Below are positions 43,354 to 51,387 of a DNA stretch of 62,008 nucleotides, in pieces. The stretch's first letter is position 1, and every line of letters starts with the position of its first letter. The notes below the pieces were generated by a model, which saw only the letters and a list, made by a program, of their open reading frames with translations, was not told the origin of the DNA and did no database searches. Both the position numbers and the translations under genes were made by a program. The stretch is from the NCBI RefSeq assembly GCF_001531445.1, contig NZ_LQYA01000064.1, positions 13,979 to 75,986 on the forward strand, given 5' to 3'. The stretch comes from Sporosarcina koreensis (GTDB taxonomy: Bacteria > Bacillota > Bacilli > Bacillales_A > Planococcaceae).

Positions 43354-44793
43354 ATGAGTAAATTTCGATTGATTTTCATTCTAGCAATTATTTTACAGTT
43401 AGTAGCAATACCATTACCATCACAAGCGAAAGAAAAGAACATTGAAAGCGTTCTAAGTTCGAAAACAATTAGTACAACGCAAGGTCTCTTCTCTGACATT
43501 GAAAATCATTGGGGAAAAGATTTTATCGAACAAGCAGTAAATGCAGGTATTATTACAGGGTATCCTGATGGTACATTTAAACCGGATATGCACCTGACTC
43601 GTGCACAAACAGCTTCCTTGATTGTCCGTGCATTGGACCTTAAAACCAATGTACATGCTCCATTCAAAGACATCGAAAATTACGATGAAGCAATAAAAGC
43701 AGAAATTGCAGCTGCTTATCAACACGGCATTATTAAAGGACATAATGGTAATTTTAAACCGAGTGATAAAGTAACCCGTGCCCAACTTGCGCTAATGATT
43801 ATGCGCTCATACGAAATTGTTAAGGATGAGCCATACATTGCGAGTGAAATGGCACCTTTTACTGACATTGCACTCTTTGATGACGAAACAAAAAACGCAA
43901 TTTCTTTCTTACATGAATTTGACATCGCAAGTGGAACAGGCGGTAAGTTTATGCCTGGTAACCCGGTAACACGTGTGCAAGCAACGAAAATATTAGTAAC
44001 CTATGTTGGAGTGATAAGCGAAGAAGGAATACAATCTGGAGAGAAAGGGGATCCTGGACCACCTGGAGAAAAAGGCGATAAAGGAGACGCAGGTTCATCA
44101 GGATCTCGTGGACCACAAGGTGATAAAGGAGAGTCTGGACCTCAGGGTGACAAAGGGAATAAAGGTGAGCTCGGAGACCAAGGTCAACCGGGGCCAGTAG
44201 GACCAGCAGGACCACAAGGAGATAAAGGGGATAAAGGTGAGCCTGGAGACCAAGGTCAACCAGGACCAGTAGGACCAGCAGGACCACAAGGAGATAAAGG
44301 TGAGCCAGGCCCGCCAGGTACTTCTACTTCTGTTACCTCGGAAGGGTTTTCTGCTTCGGGTTCGACAACCTCAATCTCAAATAGCACGGTACTTAATAAC
44401 TGGAATGTCAATTCTCCTTATTACGCAAACTCTGCATTTGATCCTTATACAGGTACATTTACGGCACCGGCTACTGGTAAGTATGCGATACATGCAACTG
44501 TTAACTATAAGACTAACGCTGCAGTGAGTGTAAGCATAGGACGTGACATTGATCCAGTTTTTACTGTAAAGAAGAATGGCAACACTGATTTAATAAAAGG
44601 TTATATGCCCATCTTAGACGTCAATGTAGCGTTGGTTTTAACGCTAAGGACCGTACTAAGTAATGCGACGGTGACGCTAACCGGTGATGTAGAGCTACAA
44701 GCAGGTGATACAGTTGAATTATATTACGAAGCTGACGGTCTAGACCTTAATTTCAATACGGATATAGTATGGTCGATTCATCAGCTATCCTAA
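43354..44793 (+). CDS. Cell-surface protein with SLH domains and collagen-like repeat
   Basis: A 479-residue exported protein. Residues 1-26 are a signal peptide ([18 protein letters not shown]). Three SLH domains follow at about 45-95, 104-156 and 168-222 and should anchor it to cell-wall polysaccharide. From about 229 to 320 there are Gly-X-Y triplets rich in GDKGEPG and GPVGPAGPQ. The last 155 residues form a globular beta-rich domain ([20 protein letters not shown]) like C1q/TNF-type heads that trimerise collagen-like stalks. TAGGAGG lies 5 bases before the ATG. It is a single gene with its own terminator. Its function could be adhesion or biofilm; it may be exposed on the cell or spore. 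Confidence 0.82.
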   Translation: MSKFRLIFILAIILQLVAIPLPSQAKEKNIESVLSSKTISTTQGLFSDIENHWGKDFIEQAVNAGIITGYPDGTFKPDMHLTRAQTASLIVRALDLKTNVHAPFKDIENYDEAIKAEIAAAYQHGIIKGHNGNFKPSDKVTRAQLALMIMRSYEIVKDEPYIASEMAPFTDIALFDDETKNAISFLHEFDIASGTGGKFMPGNPVTRVQATKILVTYVGVISEEGIQSGEKGDPGPPGEKGDKGDAGSSGSRGPQGDKGESGPQGDKGNKGELGDQGQPGPVGPAGPQGDKGDKGEPGDQGQPGPVGPAGPQGDKGEPGPPGTSTSVTSEGFSASGSTTSISNSTVLNNWNVNSPYYANSAFDPYTGTFTAPATGKYAIHATVNYKTNAAVSVSIGRDIDPVFTVKKNGNTDLIKGYMPILDVNVALVLTLRTVLSNATVTLTGDVELQAGDTVELYYEADGLDLNFNTDIVWSIHQLS

Positions 44794-44850
44794 TACAAGG
44801 TTGTATAAGGTACAGTTGAACCTTCAGTAATAGAAACATATCTTAATAGA

Positions 44851-44897
44851 TATAGAGCCGGGTCATTCTCTTTGAGAGAACGACTGGCTCTATTTTT
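44851..44897 (+). terminator. Terminator of the collagen-like gene
   Basis: AGAGCC...TTCTC pairs with GAGAA...GGCTCT, followed by ATTTTTG. Confidence 0.8.
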
Positions 44898-45187
44898 GAA
44901 TATTTTTATGACCCCTACGGTAAGAAAGTGGGGGAATTGTCTTACTATCCGGATACCTAATAAAAAATGGGCAGCGGCTCAATTAAATTGGTGATTATTT
45001 CATTACTCACCTTTTATTATCTTTCTTACTCCCAGTTGATCGGGCTTCTTGAAGATGCCCTCAAACATACAAATTCAAAAATCAAAAAGTTAATTCCAAG
45101 TCAGGTCAAAAATCCCCCGAACCATTAGTCCGAGGGAACATAAAACACACTTCACTATTCAACTAAAAACCACCAAACCCAGCGCCA
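44898..45187. other. Boundary stretch between island and conjugative element
   Basis: No gene. It holds the second relic segment (45040-45110, QLIGLLEDALKHTNSKIKKL) and the right copy of the 54-bp repeat. The chromosome-element junction of the conjugative element should lie between about 45168 and 45260, but I cannot place it to the base. Confidence 0.45.
45115..45168 (+). repeat. 54-bp direct repeat, right copy
   Basis: Matches 36385-36438 at 48 of 54 positions by my count. It lies 20 bases before the recombinase stop codon of the conjugative element. Confidence 0.6.
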
Positions 45188-46981
45188 CTAGGCTATTTCA
45201 ACTCTATCAACGCCACGCACTCCACGTGTGTCGTCACTACTATGTGAACACAATTTATTATCCTCGTTGACTGTATGTGAACACAATTCGTTAGATGTTT
45301 TTGTGTTTTCTTTTTTCGCATTTCTTCTTGCAGGTTTAAATTTTTCACCATCGAGACTATTACTTAAACCTGTTTTATATACAAATGTAATCATGGCAGG
45401 ATCTTTATTTCCATCTTCATCTACTCCACCTACAATTACCTTGTCAACGACACTTTCAAATACATACCTATCAAACGTATCAATCACTTCATTTTGTTCC
45501 AATACTTTTTTGAAAGCTAACAAGCGTTTTTTAATATCCTTCTCTTCTTCCAAATTTGATAAGGACTTTTCTCTTGTTTGAACTTTCTCATTAATCTCTT
45601 GCATGAGTGCATTGTACTTTTCTTCGTACGTTCCCTTATCGATGATTTCCTCTAATCTCATGTCCACTAATTTATTCTTTTTGTTTTCCAATCCCTTAAT
45701 TTCATTTTCTATTTTAGCTATTTCTTTCTGAACGGTATTGGAACTCAATGTTTCTTCCATGCGTTGCAAAAATTCTTCCAACACATCTTTGTTATTATTA
45801 CACATAATTCGATAACTTTCTAGAAAGGCTTTTTCAATGGCTTCTTCTGGTATTCCTTTACTATCTGGACAAAATTTTTTGCCCTTCTTTGTACTTGTAA
45901 CACACTGCCAAATCGTTTTGCTATATTTCGTTGAACTATGCCATCTGCGTCTTGTTAATGTACTTTCACAGTAACCGCAATCAATCATACAACTAAACGC
46001 ATATTTACGACTAAACTTCTCTCGCTTCCCGCCATTATTTGCTACTGTATTTCGTCCACGATTTCTTCTCATTCTGATTTCCTGTGCTTTATCAAATATT
46101 TCAGCACTAACAATTGGTTCATGGTGATTTCGTAAATAATACTGATCTTCCTCACCAAAGTTTTCTAAACGACGTTTTGAAATAGGATCTAAAGTAAAAG
46201 TTTTTCCCATTAAAATATCGCCTTTATATTTTTCATTCTTTATTATTCCAAGTACAGTTGTTTCAGCCCATGTTGGAGTACCTCTCTTTGTTTTGTAGCC
46301 TAAATTCTCTAACTCTCTTGAGATGATACTCCCTCCTGCTCCTTCAACATATCTTTGAAAAATATAACGAACAATTTCTGCTTCTTTTTCATTTATTGAA
46401 ATACTTTTATCTTCTGGATGATAGTCATATCCGAGACATCCTTGAAAACCGACTAATTCTCCACGTTGCATTTTCATCTTTAATCCCTTTTTAACATTAG
46501 CAGATATATTTTCTACTTCCTGTTGTGCAACTGAACTTAAAACGACAAGTAACAATTCACCGTCCATTGTAAGCGTATTAATTTTTTCATCTTCAAAATA
46601 AACAGCTATATCTTTTTCTTTTAACATACGAACATATTTCAACGTATCTAATGTGTTCCTTGCAAATCTAGATATTGATTTCGTAATCACCATATCAATA
46701 TCTCCATTCATACAGTCATTAATCATTCGTTGAAAATCTTCACGTTTAGTAACTTGTGTACCTGTGATGGCTTCATCCGCATAAATATCGGCTAACACCC
46801 ACTCTACATTTTTCTGAATTAAATCCGAGTAATAAGAGACTTGCGATTTATAGCTGTTTAACTGATCTTCCGAGTCTGTACTTACTCTACAATAGGCTGC
46901 TACCCTAAGCTGTTTTATTTCTTTCCCACGTTTCTGGTTGGCTAAGTCACTATTGGCACGAATCACTTCTACCTTTGACAT
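45188..46981 (-). CDS. Large serine recombinase
   Basis: A 597-residue serine recombinase that should excise and integrate the element. The resolvase domain covers about 25-170 with catalytic Ser34 in AAYCRVSTD and SISRFARNTLDTL near 105. The recombinase domain follows at about 190-300 (GFQGCLGYDYH). A zinc-ribbon is near 335-385 (CMIDCGYC...WQC...KKFC) and a coiled coil near 415-490. AAAGGAGGAGCTGTT precedes the ATG. It occupies the end position of int in Tn916, as TndX does in Tn5397. No xis-type gene is seen; serine recombinases often use other directionality factors. Confidence 0.87.
   Translation of the reverse strand: MSKVEVIRANSDLANQKRGKEIKQLRVAAYCRVSTDSEDQLNSYKSQVSYYSDLIQKNVEWVLADIYADEAITGTQVTKREDFQRMINDCMNGDIDMVITKSISRFARNTLDTLKYVRMLKEKDIAVYFEDEKINTLTMDGELLLVVLSSVAQQEVENISANVKKGLKMKMQRGELVGFQGCLGYDYHPEDKSISINEKEAEIVRYIFQRYVEGAGGSIISRELENLGYKTKRGTPTWAETTVLGIIKNEKYKGDILMGKTFTLDPISKRRLENFGEEDQYYLRNHHEPIVSAEIFDKAQEIRMRRNRGRNTVANNGGKREKFSRKYAFSCMIDCGYCESTLTRRRWHSSTKYSKTIWQCVTSTKKGKKFCPDSKGIPEEAIEKAFLESYRIMCNNNKDVLEEFLQRMEETLSSNTVQKEIAKIENEIKGLENKKNKLVDMRLEEIIDKGTYEEKYNALMQEINEKVQTREKSLSNLEEEKDIKKRLLAFKKVLEQNEVIDTFDRYVFESVVDKVIVGGVDEDGNKDPAMITFVYKTGLSNSLDGEKFKPARRNAKKENTKTSNELCSHTVNEDNKLCSHSSDDTRGVRGVDRVEIA
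45241..45288. repeat. 15-bp direct repeat inside the recombinase 3' end
   Basis: TATGTGAACACAATT occurs at 45241-45255 and 45274-45288, spaced exactly 33 bp. In protein it gives two LCSH copies 11 residues apart. It lies within 110 bp of the likely element end and may be part of an attachment-site arm. Confidence 0.5.
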
Positions 46982-47042
46982 AACAGCTCCTCCTTTTGTG
47001 TTCCCTATTTACTTTCTATTGTATCGCAAATAGAAACACAAT

Positions 47043-47189
47043 TCAGCCTGTAATATCAGAAATGATGCCATATTCTTTCATTAATTTATTTTTAACCATG
47101 TAATATTCTTTCTCAGTAATCAATTTACGGGTTAGCAGTTGTTTTAACATAGCAATTTGCATACTATAAAGAATCAGTTTTTGTTTCAA
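47043..47189 (-). CDS. Small SHOCT-type element protein
   Basis: A 48-residue protein starting at TTG, with AAGGGGGCG about 7 bases ahead. It contains MLKQLLTRKLITEKEYYMVK, then NKLMKEYGI, the SHOCT-like pattern (short helix, L-x-x-G/K-x-I-T-x-x-E-Y) common as a tiny gene next to recombinases of conjugative elements. Its role is unknown; it could influence recombination direction, in the place where Tn916 has xis. That is a guess from position. Confidence 0.65.
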   Translation of the reverse strand: MKQKLILYSMQIAMLKQLLTRKLITEKEYYMVKNKLMKEYGIISDITG

Positions 47190-47634
47190 AAAACACGCCC
47201 CCTTATAATTAATCAATTAAAAATCAGACGGCTGTCGGTACAGCTCCACGGGAATTTCACCCCTGCAAGTATTCCTTCCAGCTCTACTCATAGCTTGCGA
47301 CGCTTTGAACGCTCGAACCATGACGATAGAGGAGTATCATTATCCTATCTGATGGATTATAGCCAACAATCTACCATGATTGTATTAGACTCATAGATAA
47401 TCGCTCGTTTCCATCGAAAGTCATGGCGTATGAATCAGGTAGCTCATCATCAGCAGAACGTATCTGATTTTTTGTTTATACTGCGCGGCATTCTCTTCCG
47501 TGCTTTCTTTGTCAAGGAACATTGGCTTGTCAGCCTATCAAAATATACTGGGTACAGTATGCTTTAATAGATTGACAAACTACTAATCAGGAAGCGTGTA
47601 ACGCTCCAGCACGCTTCCGCAAATGGAGAATTGA
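47190..47634. other. 445-base non-coding stretch in the element
   Basis: No convincing frame on either strand. It holds a hairpin at 47591-47619 (GGAAGCGTG/CACGCTTCC) just past the Orf8-type gene and a second small dyad near 47231-47246 (GGCTGTCGGTACAGCT). In Tn916-type elements this space separates Orf8 from the recombination genes and is probably regulatory. Confidence 0.5.
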
Positions 47635-47865
47635 TTATTTAATTTCAAAGGCTAAAATCTTGGTAATCAATCTGGTTTCCAATCTGCCGCGTAACGTTTC
47701 ATCAACTATCATGTGTGAATTTCCGTATTCATCTTTCATTAATCGAAGGGAACGTTTTGAAAGATAACCCTTGTAATGTTTTATAATATAGTTAATTGCT
47801 TCTGTATCACCATCGGTCGCTTTTACAATAAGAGAGAAGGGAATCATAGGATATTTTGTTTTCAT
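47635..47865 (-). CDS. Orf8-type helix-turn-helix protein
   Basis: A 76-residue protein of the small conjugative-transposon helix-turn-helix family, Orf8 of Tn916. It contains IPFSLIVKATDGDTEAINYI, then IKHYKGYLSKRSLR, the usual family pattern. In Tn916, Orf7 and Orf8 help switch on excision and transfer genes. Its ATG overlaps the stop of the sigma-like gene by four bases, so the two are coupled. Confidence 0.8.
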   Translation of the reverse strand: MKTKYPMIPFSLIVKATDGDTEAINYIIKHYKGYLSKRSLRLMKDEYGNSHMIVDETLRGRLETRLITKILAFEIK

Positions 47866-48284
47866 TCTGTATGCTCCTCCATGAATTTTTTAATAAAGGC
47901 TAGTCCACTAGTTCGGTGACGATAGACTGTTGAACGATTTAATTTCAATAACTCTGCAATTTCCGTATCGCTCATATCCATAAAGTAATAAAGTAAAACG
48001 ATGTTACGCTTTTTATCTGTCAGCTTCCGTAATGCTCCACATAACAAATCACTTTCCACACCAAAATTAAAATCATTCCATGTGAAAATCTGCAAATCAC
48101 TTGAATAGTTATCGATGGTAGAAAACTGATTGACCAGATAATCGTCTGTATTAGAGAAGGAAACTTCGTGTTTTGAAATTCTCGATAGATGTTTGAAATA
48201 ATTTTTACGTTCATCTTCTATCGCACGCTTGCATATATAATCAAACTGGTTTTCTATGGTTGTTTGAAAAGAAGATGGCTTCAT
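47862..48284 (-). CDS. Orf7-type sigma-70-like regulator
   Basis: A 140-residue sigma-like protein matching Tn916 Orf7 in start and length (MKPSSFQTTIENQFDYICKR). Region 4-like helix-turn-helix is at the end (MDMSDTEIAELLKLNRSTVY). Start at 48284 has AGGGG 9 bases ahead. The same frame stays open upstream to an ATG at 48584 that has an excellent CTAGGAGG site, giving a 240-residue form; the extra 100 residues (MQYIVIQQCLFSHPLIKKDY onward, Cys-rich) look like nothing I know. Both forms may be made. Confidence 0.75.
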   Translation of the reverse strand: MKPSSFQTTIENQFDYICKRAIEDERKNYFKHLSRISKHEVSFSNTDDYLVNQFSTIDNYSSDLQIFTWNDFNFGVESDLLCGALRKLTDKKRNIVLLYYFMDMSDTEIAELLKLNRSTVYRHRTSGLAFIKKFMEEHTE

Positions 48285-48655
48285 TTTCCTCATCCCCTTT
48301 CGTGTTATGAAAGGAAGTGAGCTTTGCTCTTTTCTCTCCCTTTGTACTAAGTCCCAACACAAAAGGTCTGTTTGTTGCATATTTGATAAAAATACTTTTA
48401 AAAAAGTTTTCGGTAAACAAAAAAACACATAAACAGATTGCTCAGTCTGTTTATGTGTTTCAATAGTTCGTCTTATATGTTCTAAAAAACCACATTTATA
48501 AGCGTTTTTATCTAGGGTGGGTAGATAATCTTTTTTAATAAGGGGGTGAGAAAACAAGCATTGTTGAATAACAATATATTGCATGACGACTACCTCCTAG
48601 GAGCCGTCATCTTTTAAAAAAGATTAAACTTCGTACACCATCTGTAAATTCTATA

Positions 48656-48775
48656 TAAAAAGAAAGACAGCGGCTATTTAAACCGTCGTCTGGAAAGGGA
48701 ATATCATTTTAAGGCATGAAAAGGACACTGCCAGATAACGGTTTTTTTTATTGCCGTCTGACAGTATCTTTTGTT
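48656..48775 (-). promoter_or_regulatory. Attenuator-like leader with two hairpins
   Basis: On the reverse strand, ACTGTCAGACGG pairs with CCGTTATCTGGCAGT (48733-48772, then CCTTTTC), and further on GACGACGG pairs with CCGCTGTC (48668-48692) and is followed by TTTCTTTTT. Two tandem terminator-like hairpins ahead of the Orf7 gene recall the leader control upstream of tet(M) in Tn916. Confidence 0.55.
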
Positions 48776-48875
48776 GTATAAAACACACAATAGGAATTGT
48801 ATAACCACATAGTACGTTTTACTATACCTGTTTCTAGTTTAATAGGAACAGTAAAATGTATAGAGGTGGTTTATT

Positions 48876-49232
48876 ATGCGTAAAAAAGAAGATAAATATG
48901 ATTTTAGAACGTTTGGGCTTGCGATAAAAGAAGCCCGTATAAAACAAGGTTTAACCCGAGAACAGGTAGGGGCATCGATAGAGATTGACCCACGCTATTT
49001 AACAAACATTGAGAATAAAGGGCAACACCCTAGCATACAGGTACTCTATGATCTTGTATCATTATTAAATGTGTCCGTTGATGAGTTTTTCTTACCTGCT
49101 ACAAATACAATTAAAGGTACAAAACGTAGATGGATAGAAAAACAGATGGATAGTTTTACTGAAAAAGAGTTGATACTCATGGAAGCTCTAGTAAATGGCA
49201 TTGTAGAATCAAATGAAATAAAAGATTATTGA
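48876..49232 (+). CDS. Orf9-type XRE repressor
   Basis: A 118-residue helix-turn-helix regulator like Tn916 Orf9, transcribed against its neighbours as in Tn916. The XRE domain is at about 13-68 ([20 protein letters not shown], then [17 protein letters not shown]). Orf9 is thought to repress the orf7-orf8 unit. TAGAGGTGG lies ahead of the ATG. It faces the Orf7 leader, so the shared gap of about 290 bases should hold both promoters. Confidence 0.82.
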   Translation: MRKKEDKYDFRTFGLAIKEARIKQGLTREQVGASIEIDPRYLTNIENKGQHPSIQVLYDLVSLLNVSVDEFFLPATNTIKGTKRRWIEKQMDSFTEKELILMEALVNGIVESNEIKDY

Positions 49233-49249
49233 ATCTAAATATCTATAAA

Positions 49250-49292
49250 AAAAGCCGATAAAATGAGATACATTAACCTCAGATTATCGGCT
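49250..49292 (-). terminator. Terminator of the KTR gene
   Basis: AGCCGATAA and TTATCGGCT pair over about 22 bases, then TTTTTTTAT on the reverse strand. The stop codon of the KTR gene is inside the first arm. Confidence 0.75.
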
Positions 49293-49475
49293 CCGCGTCT
49301 TAGCGTCTGGCTCTTTGATTAAAGTAAGTTTAAAATGTTTTATATTAATTAGACTCTCTTGTTTACATTTAGGGCAATAAAGGGGAAAATTAATTATTAT
49401 TGTTTTTTCATGTACCTTTATCCTTGTTTTTGAATTACAAATCGGACAGTATATCCACTCAGTATTTTCACTCAT
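49284..49475 (-). CDS. Cysteine-rich KTR protein (Orf6 type)
   Basis: A 63-residue zinc-ribbon-like protein with CPICNSKTRIKV near 10 and CPKCKQESLI near 34, the two Cys pairs and KTR motif of the cysteine-rich KTR family. It is Orf6 in Tn916, just downstream of tet(M). Here it follows fabF instead. Its function is unknown. Confidence 0.8.
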   Translation of the reverse strand: MSENTEWIYCPICNSKTRIKVHEKTIIINFPLYCPKCKQESLINIKHFKLTLIKEPDAKTRSR

Positions 49476-49581
49476 TTCTATCTCCTAATCTCTAAATATC
49501 ACTGTGTTCTAACGGACGAACGGTAGAAGAAGATCTCAAACTAACATTTTATTTTTTACTTTATATTAAAATTATATGTTT

Positions 49582-50814
49582 TTAAAAAGAAACTTTTTTC
49601 ATCAATATGGTTGCATTGTGTCCACCAAAGCCAAATCCATTACTCATAACAATATTGGTTTCCTTAGACATTTTTTCATTTGGTATATAGAACAAATCAC
49701 ACTCCTCATCCTGTTCCTCTAAATTGATTGTTGGCGGTAAAACATTCGTTTCCATCGCTTTAAGACAGATGATTGATTCAACACCACCAGCTGCACCTAA
49801 TAAATGTCCAGTCATAGATTTTGTAGCACTGATAGGCAATTCTTTTGCATAATCCCCAAATACTTCCTTTATAGCCTTGGTCTCACCAATGTCCCCTATA
49901 CCAGTGCTAGTTGCATGTGCATTTAAATAGTCCACTTCACTGGCATCCACCTGTGCCATTTCTAATGCCAAACGCATAGAGCGAATAGCACCTTCAGAAC
50001 TAGGAGCTGTCATATGATAGGCGTCAGAGGTCATTCCATAACCAATTACTTCGCCTAAAATTGTAGCCCCTCGATTCAATGCATGCTCTAATTCTTCTAA
50101 GAACAATACACCTGCTCCCTCTGACATCACAAAACCATCTCGATTTTTATCGAAAGGCCTTGAAGCTTTTTCCGGATTATCATTATTCTTAGACATTGCC
50201 TTCATATTGCTAAAGCCTGCATAAGCTAAAGGGGTCATAGAGGCTTCTGTCCCACCTGCCAATATAGCATCACTCAATCCATATTTTATATTTAAAAATG
50301 CTTCACCAATTGCTTGATTGCCTGTCGCACAAGCAGATACTGGACACATTGTTACTCCTTTAAATCCAGTTTTAATGGAAACAAATCCAGCTGCCATATT
50401 GGCAATCATTTTTGGAACCATCAGTGGAGATACTTTTCTGCTTCCCTTTGTGTCTAGCACTTGTTGATTTTCAACTAAAGAATTAATTCCACCTATTCCT
50501 GTGCCTATAAATACACCACAACGATTCAGATCAAAATCATCCTTTTTAAATTTAGCTTGCTTCAATGCTTGTAAACTACTGATTGTAGCAAAATGAGTAA
50601 AGCGATCCGTTTTCTTGATTTCTTTTTTATCCAAGTAAGTTTCAATATCATACTCTTCGATTATCCCACCTATTTTTGTTGGTAACCCCGCAAAATCAGG
50701 ATTTGTAATAGCTTTAATCCCACTTTGACCATTACTCGTATTTTCCCATAATTCTTCTGCATTAGCCCCGCTTGACGAAATAGAACCGTAACCCGTTATA
50801 ACAACTCTCTTCAT
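49582..50814 (-). CDS. fabF: 3-oxoacyl-ACP synthase II (FabF), element cargo
   Basis: A 410-residue ketosynthase that extends fatty acids by condensing malonyl-ACP with acyl-ACP. The triad is complete: Cys162 in VSACATG, His300 in NAHATSTG and His337 in MTGHLLGAAGG, with Lys332 and a C-terminal GFGFGGHN loop. GAGGTGG lies about 9 bases before the ATG. It sits in the place of tet(M) on the element, after a thioesterase, an MFS pump and TetR. Because a housekeeping fabF must exist elsewhere, this is likely a spare enzyme insensitive to an inhibitor. That role is inferred, not shown. Confidence 0.85.
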   Translation of the reverse strand: MKRVVITGYGSISSSGANAEELWENTSNGQSGIKAITNPDFAGLPTKIGGIIEEYDIETYLDKKEIKKTDRFTHFATISSLQALKQAKFKKDDFDLNRCGVFIGTGIGGINSLVENQQVLDTKGSRKVSPLMVPKMIANMAAGFVSIKTGFKGVTMCPVSACATGNQAIGEAFLNIKYGLSDAILAGGTEASMTPLAYAGFSNMKAMSKNNDNPEKASRPFDKNRDGFVMSEGAGVLFLEELEHALNRGATILGEVIGYGMTSDAYHMTAPSSEGAIRSMRLALEMAQVDASEVDYLNAHATSTGIGDIGETKAIKEVFGDYAKELPISATKSMTGHLLGAAGGVESIICLKAMETNVLPPTINLEEQDEECDLFYIPNEKMSKETNIVMSNGFGFGGHNATILMKKVSF

Positions 50815-50932
50815 TATTTTTCCACCTCAATGATCTCATTCTTTATTCTTTCCAAAACAGTTTGCTCAAATGGAACAGAACTTGCAATATTTTTAAATTA
50901 GCGGAATTTTTCACATAAATAATGCGTTTATC

Positions 50933-51370
50933 TTATCGTCCATCAGCAGTTTTTCCTCTTAATGTCATGCATGTACTGCTTGCTCTTGCAACTAAACTAT
51001 TCTTTTCATCGAAAACATCGCATTCAACGAGGCCGATTGTTTGACCTTTTTTCACTACTTTTGCTTTTGCAACTAATTCCGTATTCCGCACTGGTTTTAG
51101 AAAGTTTATTTTTAACTCGACAGTTGTAAATGATTCTCCATCTTCAAGTAATGTCATGTATGCCGTCCCCATTGCACTGTCAGCTAAGTCACAAAATACT
51201 CCACCATGCACAGTTCCCATTGGATTCTGATGTTCTTCTTTAGTGTTTAATGTAAAGACTGTATAGCCTTCACTCACTTCAATGGGTCTGAATCCAATTA
51301 AATAGGCTATTGGTGGTCCTGAATGTTTTCCATTAATAATTTGCTGTATCTGACGAATTGCACTGTTCAT
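50933..51370 (-). CDS. Hotdog-fold thioesterase (PaaI type)
   Basis: A 145-residue single-hotdog protein with HQNPMGTVHGGVFCDLADSA near 47-66, the PaaI-type active site, and KINFLKPVRNTELVAKAKVV after it. Such enzymes hydrolyse acyl-CoA or aryl-CoA thioesters. AAGGAGGAAT precedes the ATG. It lies between the MFS pump and fabF in one leftward unit, suggesting a link with acyl chains or an acyl-type drug. Confidence 0.8.
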   Translation of the reverse strand: MNSAIRQIQQIINGKHSGPPIAYLIGFRPIEVSEGYTVFTLNTKEEHQNPMGTVHGGVFCDLADSAMGTAYMTLLEDGESFTTVELKINFLKPVRNTELVAKAKVVKKGQTIGLVECDVFDEKNSLVARASSTCMTLRGKTADGR

Positions 51371-51387
51371 TTAAATTCCTCCTTAAA

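Noticed and set aside
43949..44289. Long reverse-strand frames rich in Leu, Ser and Trp over the collagen region
   Set aside because: They are shadows of the Gly-Pro-rich triplet codons and lack start signals.
50815..50932. A short reverse-strand phrase, SVPFEQTVLERIKNEIIEVE, before fabF that recalls the start of an acyl carrier protein
   Set aside because: It stops after about 25 residues and has no good start; too little to call a relic.
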